From Meandrina meandrites (lineage: Eukaryota; Cnidaria; Anthozoa; Scleractinia; Meandrinidae), in the NCBI GenBank assembly GCA_963693305.1, contig OY855903.1:32207598-32271597 (forward strand): a DNA stretch of 64,000 bases, given 5' to 3'. Below the pieces are notes generated by a model. It did no database searches. It was not told the DNA's origin and saw nothing but the letters and a program-made list of their open reading frames with translations. A program made the position numbers and the translations under genes. Positions 50,697 through 56,334 of this stretch are shown here, piece by piece (positions within the stretch are counted from its first letter, which is position 1; every line of letters begins with the position of its first letter).

Positions 50697-51182
50697 ATGG
50701 CAAACATCGAAGATTATATTGAAGAAATACCGGAGGTTAAAGAGGAGATTAAGGTTACCGAGGAAGACGATCTCAAAGTGGAGAGAGAGTCACTCGCGAT
50801 ACTCGCATCCCTCGGATCGACAGAGGAGTTTCTCGATAAAGCGATGAGTCTGGGAGATATTAAGAGACTCTCTCCCAAGGGTGTGGAGAAGTACTTCAAT
50901 CGTTATAAGACCGTAATGGGTAAGAAAGTGACCGGTGGTCTGGTAGAGTCAGCAATCTCTGCCGCGAGTGTTCTTATCTCTTACGTTATTCCCGTAGATG
51001 ATGTGGAGGCTCTCAATGAAGACTTGAAGAATGATGATCTTGTTAAACGTGAACTGAGTAACTTCGCAGGCCTGTTGGTACTCAAGGGAGGAAGATTGGT
51101 AGCGTTAGCTAGCGGACTTTTCAAGGTCGCTAAGCACGTAAAGTTAAGACCCTCTGAGGAAAATTCTAAGGAGAATGAATAA
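50697..51182 (+). CDS. Polinton-associated hypothetical protein, 161 residues
   Basis: Not recognised. The N-terminal third is acidic (repeated Glu and Asp around EEIPEVKEEIKVTEEDDL). Two uncharged, mildly hydrophobic stretches follow: about residues 81-100 (VESAISAASVLISYVIPV) and about 122-146 (NFAGLLVLKGGRLVALASGLF). The tail is charged. This layout suits a membrane-associated or capsid-internal protein, but that is inference. The gene follows the ATPase by about 95 bp, has its own promoter-type box, and is uninterrupted. An intact frame next to broken genes argues that it is a real gene of the element. Confidence 0.75.
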   Translation: MANIEDYIEEIPEVKEEIKVTEEDDLKVERESLAILASLGSTEEFLDKAMSLGDIKRLSPKGVEKYFNRYKTVMGKKVTGGLVESAISAASVLISYVIPVDDVEALNEDLKNDDLVKRELSNFAGLLVLKGGRLVALASGLFKVAKHVKLRPSEENSKENE

Positions 51183-51328
51183 GACTATTAAGCGTGACTG
51201 ATTAAGAATGTTAATAGTGACTGAATAAGAATGTTAAGCTTGACTAAATCAACCGATTCACTTCGTTCATGGTGATTTAAACATTTCTTAAGAGTTAACT
51301 AAACACAACTCTGTGAGAGACAACGAAC
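51183..51328. other. Intergenic gap with short direct repeats
   Basis: Variants of GTGACTGATTAAGAATGTTA (about 51196) recur near 51220. TTTAAACATTTCTTAAG at 51276 resembles the promoter box but is 46 bases from the next ATG, farther than in any other gene. Confidence 0.4.
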
Positions 51329-51706
51329 ATGTTATATGAAGAGAAGTGCAGAAAGATATTTCAAGACCTATTTAAAACAGAATTTAAGAAGATAAGACCT
51401 GATTGGTTAAAGAATCCTTGGACTTACCAAAACCTCGAGTTGGACGGTTATAACCCTGACATAGTTACTCCTCACGGTAAAGGTTTAGCATTCGAGTATG
51501 ACGGTAAACAACATACAGAGTTCACTCCCCTCTTTCACTCTTGTGTGGGTGATTTCGAGTATCAAGTGATGAAAGACTCTTTGAAGGATGAAATCTGCAG
51601 AGATGAAGGGGTTCTCCTTATAAGAATCCCTCACTACATTCTTTATTGGGATCTCAAGCCTTTTATTGTTGGGAGATTGTTAATAGAGGGTGTTAAGCTT
51701 AATTAA
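51329..51706 (+). CDS. PD-(D/E)XK-like nuclease
   Basis: 125 residues. The pattern is that of small restriction-like endonucleases: a helix, then GYNPDIVTPHG with a candidate catalytic Asp (about residue 48), then LAFEYDGKQH with the E-x-D-G-K-Q-H arrangement (about 58-67), and later LLIRIPHYILY, a typical closing strand (about 98-108). It may be a repair, resolution or homing-type nuclease; the substrate is unknown. It is uninterrupted. The start ATG at 51329 has only a distant promoter-like box. The family call is by motif pattern and is an inference. Confidence 0.65.
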   Translation: MLYEEKCRKIFQDLFKTEFKKIRPDWLKNPWTYQNLELDGYNPDIVTPHGKGLAFEYDGKQHTEFTPLFHSCVGDFEYQVMKDSLKDEICRDEGVLLIRIPHYILYWDLKPFIVGRLLIEGVKLN

Positions 51707-51735
51707 AACCGGTTCACAAGGGTGTAGAAAAATGA

Positions 51736-51742
51736 TTTAAAG
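51736..51742 (+). promoter_or_regulatory. TTTAAAG box before the gene at 51763
   Basis: TTTAAAGACTTCTT starting at 51736, 20 bases before the ATG. This is one of the best examples of the motif. Confidence 0.55.
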
Positions 51743-51762
51743 ACTTCTTATGATTTATTAAA

Positions 51763-52035
51763 ATGGTGCGTTACGTTGATCACAGAGTGAACATCTCTGA
51801 AGAACAGAAAGAAAAGTTCTGTTCAGCAATCGATAACAATGAAGCCGTCACCATAAGATTTAAACACGAGGATCTTTCTGGGAGTGATGATCTCATCTCT
51901 TTCACTCTCCAACAGTTTAAAAAAATAGCCAACGCTTTCGGTAAAGGAAGGGGAGTTACCATAAATATGAGTAAGGATCAGGTAAATCAACACGAAATCG
52001 TTGATGAGGATGATTTTTTCTTTTCACCGTTGTAA
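51763..52035 (+). CDS. Small conserved Polinton-type protein, 90 residues
   Basis: Soluble, mixed-charge protein. The order ISEEQKEKFCSAIDNNEAV, TIRFKHEDLSGSDDLISFT, then KKIANAFGKGRGVTINMSKD resembles, by recollection only, the N-terminal module of proteins encoded by many Polinton-type elements in aquatic animals, where a Gly-rich hydrophobic tail usually follows. Here the protein ends shortly after DDFFFSPL, so the tail is absent or this is a short variant. Function unknown; a DNA-binding or core-associated minor structural role is only a guess. It has a strong promoter box upstream and an intact frame. Confidence 0.75.
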   Translation: MVRYVDHRVNISEEQKEKFCSAIDNNEAVTIRFKHEDLSGSDDLISFTLQQFKKIANAFGKGRGVTINMSKDQVNQHEIVDEDDFFFSPL

Positions 52036-52086
52036 ACTCTCGTTAACAGCCATGTGTAAACTATTAAGATTAACTATCTAAACCTG

Positions 52087-52093
52087 TTTAAAG
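52087..52093 (+). promoter_or_regulatory. TTTAAAG box before the gene at 52117
   Basis: TTTAAAGACATCTT starting at 52087, 23 bases before the ATG, nearly identical to the box at 51736. Confidence 0.55.
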
Positions 52094-52116
52094 ACATCTT
52101 CTGACATTACTAAAAC

Positions 52117-52536
52117 ATGTCAGAAGAAGTTGAACAGATCACAAAGACCCCCATAACAGAGAGTGTCAAAAAAGAGAAAGATCCCAAGAAGGTTGCCGCA
52201 GGAAAGAAACTTGCCGAGTATAACAGAAGGGCAAAGGAGGCGTTGAAGGAGAAGATGAAACGTGAGGCAGAGAAGGCTCAGGAGGAAGAGGAGAGAGAGA
52301 CGGGTGAATCTGCTATCGCAGAGCAAGGCTCTCCAATGGGGGGGTGGATTCCTGAGATCTCATTTACGACCGCGATCTCCCTTGTCGGTATCGGTTTGAC
52401 CGCACTGAATATGTTTATGAGTAATAAAAAAGATACTCCGAGTGATCCTCCCCCGAGATTACCTGAACCTACCCTGAGTGAACCGTTAAAACCTCAACCA
52501 TCGAAGATTCCTTTACCCAAGATGGGGATGCACTGA
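52117..52536 (+). CDS. Single-span membrane protein with charged helix, 139 residues
   Basis: Not recognised. Residues 1-65 are strongly charged and probably a long helix (Lys, Glu and Arg rich, around EALKEKMKREAEKAQEEEER). A hydrophobic segment at about 81-102 (ISFTTAISLVGIGLTALNMF) would span a membrane once. The tail is proline-rich (PPPRLPEPTLSEPLKPQP). The order of helix, membrane anchor and Pro-rich tail suits a virion membrane or capsid-bridging protein, which is inference. It is intact, with its own promoter-type box, and its stop codon lies in a small hairpin. Confidence 0.75.
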   Translation: MSEEVEQITKTPITESVKKEKDPKKVAAGKKLAEYNRRAKEALKEKMKREAEKAQEEEERETGESAIAEQGSPMGGWIPEISFTTAISLVGIGLTALNMFMSNKKDTPSDPPPRLPEPTLSEPLKPQPSKIPLPKMGMH

Positions 52537-52542
52537 AAGTGC
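52530..52542 (+). terminator. Small hairpin over the stop codon
   Basis: GCACT, loop GAA, AGTGC (52530-52542). The stem includes the start of the TGA. It has the same GAA loop as the hairpin over the capsid stop. A 5-bp stem is short, so chance is possible. Confidence 0.3.
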
Positions 52543-52566
52543 CCGGCACAGAGAGTACCGCATTTA

Positions 52567-52573
52567 TTTAAAG
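52567..52573 (+). promoter_or_regulatory. TTTAAAG box before the gene at 52593
   Basis: TTTAAAGATATGCT starting at 52567, 19 bases before the ATG. Confidence 0.5.
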
Positions 52574-52592
52574 ATATGCTATCACAGGATAA

Positions 52593-52781
52593 ATGTCGAA
52601 AGAGAAGATCTTCAAGATGATTTATGACGCCTCTGTTCTGATCGGAATCTCCTCAGGGTTCGGTTACTTTGTCAATCTGTACGATCCCTCAGATAGCGTG
52701 ATCGACTACCTTAAATGGGTAGGAATACTCTCCGGTAGCCTCTATTTAAAAGAGTATATGCAGAGAGAGGAGATACTTTAG
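52593..52781 (+). CDS. Small membrane protein, paralogue 1 (62 residues)
   Basis: Two weakly hydrophobic stretches (about 13-26 and about 37-51) separated by a DPSDSVIDY segment. It shares the order DAS-LIG-SGG-GY, DPS-S, YLKWVGILSGSLYLK with the gene at 53888, so the two arose by duplication inside the element. Function unknown, probably membrane-associated. It ends with TAG at 52779-52781, directly followed in the same frame by the open fibre-like frame. The start is supported by the promoter box at 52567. Confidence 0.75.
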   Translation: MSKEKIFKMIYDASVLIGISSGFGYFVNLYDPSDSVIDYLKWVGILSGSLYLKEYMQREEIL

Positions 52782-53582
52782 AGGATCGATTCCCTTAACT
52801 CGAAGAGTGATAACTCAAAGAAGACACCTAAGAATCTCGATCTCAAGTCAAAGAGGATCATAAACCTCGCCAATCCCGTCGGTGACAGAGACGCTGTTAA
52901 CAAAAGTTACGTCGATGAGAAGGTGAAAACTCTCATTAACAGCCATGTGAGTAATAAGAGAGATCTCGACATGGGAGGGAATGAGATACATAATGTAAAG
53001 ACCCCGGAACCCACAGATGTTCATCACGCAGCGAATGTCAATTATGTTAATAAGACCGTTGACAAAAGCGAGTCGATCACCTTGAGAAAGATGAGTGAGA
53101 TAAGAACATACGTCGATGAGTCCGTTCCCAGAAAAGTCTTTTATAAAGGTTATCTTCAACATAACAATGAAAACACCGTAAAATTCTTTGCAAACGAGAC
53201 GGAGTCACATACTCGTTACACCAGACAGAGTGATACCTCTGATTTTATCGTGAATGACAACGATGATGAGAAAATAATAATCAAGAATCCGGGAGTCTAC
53301 TCGATATCTCTGATCGATGGTTTGAAGACAAGCAGAGAGGAAGATAACGGAACTGTTCAGTTCATATTGAATCCCGCACCCTTTCTGAGTCTGAGTGATA
53401 ATATTAACATAACAGTACCCAACTCAAGCAGGGGTTTTAAAACATATAATTTCATCTCCGTTTTAGATATTTACAAAGACACGACATTAAAGATACAGAC
53501 CTCAGATGCCTCCACCATCTTTGACGGTTTGGGTAACGGGTATAAAAAGTTTGGGTTCATTATTTTGAATAAGATAGATTAA
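52782..53582 (+). CDS. Fibre-like protein (phage tail-fibre-type repeats), start unclear
   Basis: Open frame of about 266 codons without an early ATG. It begins with LDLKSKRIINLANPVGDRDA and NKSYVDEKV, then MGGNEIHNVKTPEPTDVHHA and NYVNKTV: two copies of the INLxxPxxxxDAxNxxYV pattern known from phage tail and adenovirus-like fibres. A beta-rich C-terminus follows (VYSISLIDGL, NITVPNSSRGFKTYNFISVL), suited to a trimeric knob. It would bind host cells or decorate vertices. The first ATG in frame (52971) would remove the first repeat, so the original start was lost or the frame was once joined to the upstream gene across the TAG at 52779. Role by pattern only. Confidence 0.65.
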   Translation, partial: RIDSLNSKSDNSKKTPKNLDLKSKRIINLANPVGDRDAVNKSYVDEKVKTLINSHVSNKRDLDMGGNEIHNVKTPEPTDVHHAANVNYVNKTVDKSESITLRKMSEIRTYVDESVPRKVFYKGYLQHNNENTVKFFANETESHTRYTRQSDTSDFIVNDNDDEKIIIKNPGVYSISLIDGLKTSREEDNGTVQFILNPAPFLSLSDNINITVPNSSRGFKTYNFISVLDIYKDTTLKIQTSDASTIFDGLGNGYKKFGFIILNKID

Positions 53583-53584
53583 AG
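53578..53584 (+). promoter_or_regulatory. TTAAAG box overlapping the fibre-like stop
   Basis: ATTAAAG at 53578-53584 overlaps the TAA of the fibre-like gene and lies 19 bases before the ATG at 53604. Confidence 0.45.
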
Positions 53585-53603
53585 ATTTACTCACCTTAGT
53601 AAA

Positions 53604-53834
53604 ATGTGGAGTAAGGTCATTCTCGCAGGAAGTCTGTTTGCAGCCGTTATATATCTGTTGTTACCGAAAGAACATTGCGTCTGCGGATTTAAGATACCTG
53701 AGGAAGGGGGAATGTGTGAATGCGGAGAGTATAACGGTCGGATTGTCATAAAGATTGATAAACTTAGAGAGAAGGAGTTAAAAAGAATCGAAGAGGAGAC
53801 GAGTAAAGGAAATTCTTACGACACGTTCCTGTAA
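53604..53834 (+). CDS. Small membrane-anchored Cys-rich protein, 76 residues
   Basis: An N-terminal hydrophobic segment (residues 3-20, KVILAGSLFAAVIYLLL) acts as signal anchor. A pair of CxC knuckles follows (C25/C27 and C38/C40), as in a small zinc ribbon, then a charged helical tail (KIDKLREKELKRIEEE). Not recognised. With one membrane span and a metal-binding-like knuckle it may be a virion or assembly protein (inference). It starts 21 bases after the fibre-like stop and is uninterrupted. Confidence 0.7.
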   Translation: MWSKVILAGSLFAAVIYLLLPKEHCVCGFKIPEEGGMCECGEYNGRIVIKIDKLREKELKRIEEETSKGNSYDTFL

Positions 53835-53861
53835 CTGCGACAGCATCTTTCTCTAAATCGA

Positions 53862-53868
53862 TTTAAAC
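53862..53868 (+). promoter_or_regulatory. TTTAAAC box before the gene at 53888
   Basis: TTTAAACATTATGCC at 53862, 19 bases before the ATG. Confidence 0.45.
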
Positions 53869-53887
53869 ATTATGCCTTGAAATTAAA

Positions 53888-54103
53888 ATGTCAGAGAATA
53901 AACTCGTAAAGACTGTCACCGATGCATCCATTCTGATTGGTCTCTCCGGGGGAGTTGGGTACATTGCGAAGAAGGCTATAAAAGAATCATTTATCAATGA
54001 CCCCTCATCCAGCATTATTAACTATGGTAAATGGGTCGCTGTCCTGTCAGGAAGTATGTACTTGAAAGATTATTTGGAGAAACAGAAGATTCTTCCCTCT
54101 TAA
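53888..54103 (+). CDS. Small membrane protein, paralogue 2 (71 residues)
   Basis: Same layout as the protein at 52593: TDASILIGLSGGVGYI, then SFINDPSSSIINYGKWVAVL and SGSMYLKDYLEKQKIL. Two hydrophobic stretches, with a short extra KKAIKES segment between them. Both copies are intact and both have their own promoter box, which suggests both are, or recently were, in use. Likely a paired membrane component; the exact function is unknown. Confidence 0.75.
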   Translation: MSENKLVKTVTDASILIGLSGGVGYIAKKAIKESFINDPSSSIINYGKWVAVLSGSMYLKDYLEKQKILPS

Positions 54104-54110
54104 TAAATAG

Positions 54111-54192
54111 ATAAAGGTTCCAACAATCATTCTTAATAAGATAAAGGTTTCACCAATAATATTCATATAAAGGTTTCACCAATAATATTCAT
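54111..54192 (+). promoter_or_regulatory. Triple promoter-like repeat before the gene at 54193
   Basis: Three tandem units begin ATAAAGGTT at 54111, 54141 and 54167. The last two are exact 26-bp copies (54141-54166 and 54167-54192). The last unit puts ATAAAGG 19 bases before the ATG, the same spacing as the single boxes elsewhere. The GGTTTCACCAAT core is shared with 50672-50683. Confidence 0.6.
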
Positions 54193-54603
54193 ATGGCGAC
54201 CATTGCGTTAATGATCGGAGGAGCAGTTTTGAACGCGACAGCGTTTGTCGGGGGATCTTATTTGGCAAAGTATCTGAGCGGATCGCAGACTGATACAAAA
54301 AGAATTCGACACGATAAGGCTTTAGAAAATTATGAAAGAGACTACGCAGCTTACCAAGAGAAGAGGCAGAGACTGTTGGATTGGTATAATCAGCAGAGAG
54401 ATGCTGAGCATCAGGCTTCACAGAATCTCTCGAACACTGACGAGGCTTTTAAACTTTATTCACAGACACATCCTGATTACTCTCTTCAGGAACCCAAACT
54501 CTCTGATTACTACAGACCGAGTGATGACCAGAGAATGGGTGAGATGGCCTACGTTGGGGGAGGGATGTTGGCGTTGGGTTATTTGACAAGTAAATTATTC
54601 TGA
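54193..54603 (+). CDS. Polinton-associated protein, 136 residues
   Basis: A hydrophobic N-terminus (residues 1-26, MATIALMIGGAVLNATAFVG) and a hydrophobic C-terminus (about 118-136) bracket a charged, Tyr/Gln-rich helical middle (ENYERDYAAYQEKRQRLLDW). PKLSDYYRPSDDQ stands before the tail. By recollection it matches a family annotated only as uncharacterised in many cnidarian genomes, always with Polinton-type genes nearby; this is unverified here. Probably a particle or assembly protein. It is intact and is preceded by the most elaborate promoter-like region in the element. Confidence 0.8.
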   Translation: MATIALMIGGAVLNATAFVGGSYLAKYLSGSQTDTKRIRHDKALENYERDYAAYQEKRQRLLDWYNQQRDAEHQASQNLSNTDEAFKLYSQTHPDYSLQEPKLSDYYRPSDDQRMGEMAYVGGGMLALGYLTSKLF

Positions 54604-54699
54604 AGTAAATAATTAAAAAGATTATCAAGTGTAAGAATTCTGAAGTATTGATATCAGGTAAATAATTTAAAAGATTCTTTACTTATCAAGTAAAGAATC
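54604..54699 (+). promoter_or_regulatory. Promoter box and perfect hairpin before the gene at 54700
   Basis: TTTAAAAGATTCTTT at 54666 lies 26 bases before the ATG. GATTCTTTACTT (54673-54684), loop ATC, AAGTAAAGAATC (54688-54699) form a perfect 12-bp stem that ends directly at the ATG. An earlier, diverged copy of the same segment (CTGAAGTA to GATTATCAAGT) lies at 54602-54630. Confidence 0.6.
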
Positions 54700-55632
54700 A
54701 TGGATGTTGACCCGACAGAGATACCTGACAGAGAGAATCCTTTTGACCCGGTTGATCCCGGTGATGACGATGAGGGAGAATCGATACCGATGACATCCAC
54801 ATCGAGAAGAGGTTACGACAATCCCAATTATCAAGAGGAGACCTCTTTTATTGATGAGAACACACCACTTATAGGAAGAGAAGAGAGAAGAGATGACGCT
54901 TGGGAAAGAATCCGAGAGAAGTATCCGAAAGTTAATCCTGCCAACTCATCTTTCACATCTGACATTGACGAGTATGATCGAGTGGTCGTGAGAATGAACA
55001 GAAAGGGAGGTAAGAGTTACCCTCTTTTTAAACCGGATGGTGAACTGAATGAAAAATTACCGAAGACCATAAAAGAGAGTCTCGGACCCTCTGCGGAGAA
55101 AGTTATCGAGACCAACGAGAATGAGATAACGAGGCGAAGAGAGAAAGTCAAAGAGCTTGAGTCCTCACGTAAAGATGCAAGAGAAGACCAGAGAGAGAAC
55201 ATCGATCGTGACATTGAACAGCAGAGAGAAGAGATAGAGAATCTCGAGAGGGAGAACGAAGTGATAGAGGAACGCATGTCACTCAGAGATAGAGTGAAGG
55301 CCATCTTTAAAAAGTACGGTTTCACAGCGTTCGCTGTTCTCTCTGCCGTCGGCGCTGTCATCGGTGTGATCGTATCTAATCTGAAGAGCGGTCTATCGAG
55401 ATTGGGTAAGGGTGTCGGTAACGGTCTGAAAGCTATCGGAAAGAAATTGGGAGAGATACTTCCCGGAATGGTGGGTGCGATCGCAAGTTTTATCTTTAAA
55501 ACGGCAGGTGAGGTCATCGGTTTTCTCACAAAGAATGCGTGGTTGTTGATCGTCGCCGTCGTTGTCTACTTTGTTGAACACATCGCTGTGAGAGACAGCG
55601 AACAGGTTAAAAATAAGCAGAAGAGAAAGTAA
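54700..55632 (+). CDS. Coiled-coil membrane protein, 310 residues, Polinton-associated
   Basis: Order: an acidic, proline-rich start (residues 1-30); ETSFIDENTPLIGREE (about 47-62); a globular segment (REKYPKVNPANSSF, then VVRMNRKGGKSYPLF) related in style to the start of the gene at 56335; a long charged coiled coil (about 145-200); a hydrophobic span (about 213-230, AFAVLSAVGAVIGVIVSNL); a Gly/Lys amphipathic region (LGKGVGNGLKAIGKKLGE); and further hydrophobic spans (about 255-300). It resembles, from memory, a repeated uncharacterised cnidarian family. The amphipathic Gly-rich helices suggest membrane insertion or lysis, as in adenovirus-type entry proteins; this is inference. Its TAA is directly followed by the next ATG. 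Confidence 0.8.
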   Translation: MDVDPTEIPDRENPFDPVDPGDDDEGESIPMTSTSRRGYDNPNYQEETSFIDENTPLIGREERRDDAWERIREKYPKVNPANSSFTSDIDEYDRVVVRMNRKGGKSYPLFKPDGELNEKLPKTIKESLGPSAEKVIETNENEITRRREKVKELESSRKDAREDQRENIDRDIEQQREEIENLERENEVIEERMSLRDRVKAIFKKYGFTAFAVLSAVGAVIGVIVSNLKSGLSRLGKGVGNGLKAIGKKLGEILPGMVGAIASFIFKTAGEVIGFLTKNAWLLIVAVVVYFVEHIAVRDSEQVKNKQKRK

Positions 55633-56238
55633 ATGGAGAGTTACAAAGAGATATACCCTCAGTTGCCAACCGAAGGCACCGGAGACGGCTTCAGATTGAA
55701 ACAGTGTGCAGATTGGTTATCCTGTCTCGAGAAGGATCTTCAGGATTGTGAAAAAATATACAAAAAGTATAAGCGTGCAAGGAGTGCTCTTCTCAATCTG
55801 TCTACAGGCAGCGGAACTCTTTCAGTCGCTCTCTGCGGAGGAGGATTGGGTACAGGACTTACCGGAGTCGGGCTTCCTGTATCGGTTGCATTGGGAGCTG
55901 TCGGTGGTTTTTGTGCCTTAACGAGCGTAGTTACCGCGAGTCTGGCAAAAGCTGTATCCGGGAAGGTGAGTAAGCATGAAAAGACTGTCTCTGTCTGTCA
56001 AGCGAAGATAAACACGGTAAAAGACGTCGTCTCAAAGGCGTTGACGGATAATAAAATAAGCCATGAAGAGTTTGTTCTGTTAAAATCTGAGTATGAGAAG
56101 TATTATGAGATGAAGAGATCGATAAGAGAAAAAAACATAAAGCAGCCAACACCTCCACCACCTCCGCAGGTGGATGTAAAAAAGATGGAGGAAGATATTG
56201 TTGCGAATATAATAAAAAAAATCACCCAGTCAGAGTGA
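55633..56238 (+). CDS. Membrane-inserting helical protein, 201 residues, Polinton-associated
   Basis: A charged N-terminal helix (about 20-50) precedes a long Gly/Ala/Leu-rich hydrophobic hairpin (about 58-105: LSVALCGGGLGTGLTGVGLP and VALGAVGGFCALTSVV). A charged coiled coil and a proline run (PTPPPPPQ) follow, then a final amphipathic helix. The ATG directly follows the stop of the preceding gene with no gap, so the two are co-arranged. GTTAAAA about 20 bases upstream, inside the previous coding end, fits the promoter box. By recollection the family occurs in other cnidarian Polintons without known function. The fold resembles a two-helix membrane hairpin. Confidence 0.8.
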   Translation: MESYKEIYPQLPTEGTGDGFRLKQCADWLSCLEKDLQDCEKIYKKYKRARSALLNLSTGSGTLSVALCGGGLGTGLTGVGLPVSVALGAVGGFCALTSVVTASLAKAVSGKVSKHEKTVSVCQAKINTVKDVVSKALTDNKISHEEFVLLKSEYEKYYEMKRSIREKNIKQPTPPPPPQVDVKKMEEDIVANIIKKITQSE

Positions 56239-56307
56239 GCTGTAACTGCCTGATAGTCTTGTCGAGAGATGAGTCATTTAGAGATCCTCCCTATAATCCC
56301 TACTTTG

Positions 56308-56314
56308 TTTAAAA
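56308..56314 (+). promoter_or_regulatory. TTTAAAA box deciding the start at 56335
   Basis: TTTAAAAACATATG at 56308 lies 20 bases before the ATG at 56335, which supports this start over any earlier non-ATG reading of the frame. Confidence 0.5.
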
Positions 56315-56334
56315 ACATATGATTGATAAATACA

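Noticed and set aside
54111..54192. CRISPR array
   Set aside because: The repeats are directly tandem without spacers and sit in front of an ATG; the genome is eukaryotic.
55017..55529. 170-residue minus-strand frame
   Set aside because: It lies wholly within the 310-residue plus-strand gene and is rich in Ser and Leu, typical of an antisense shadow.
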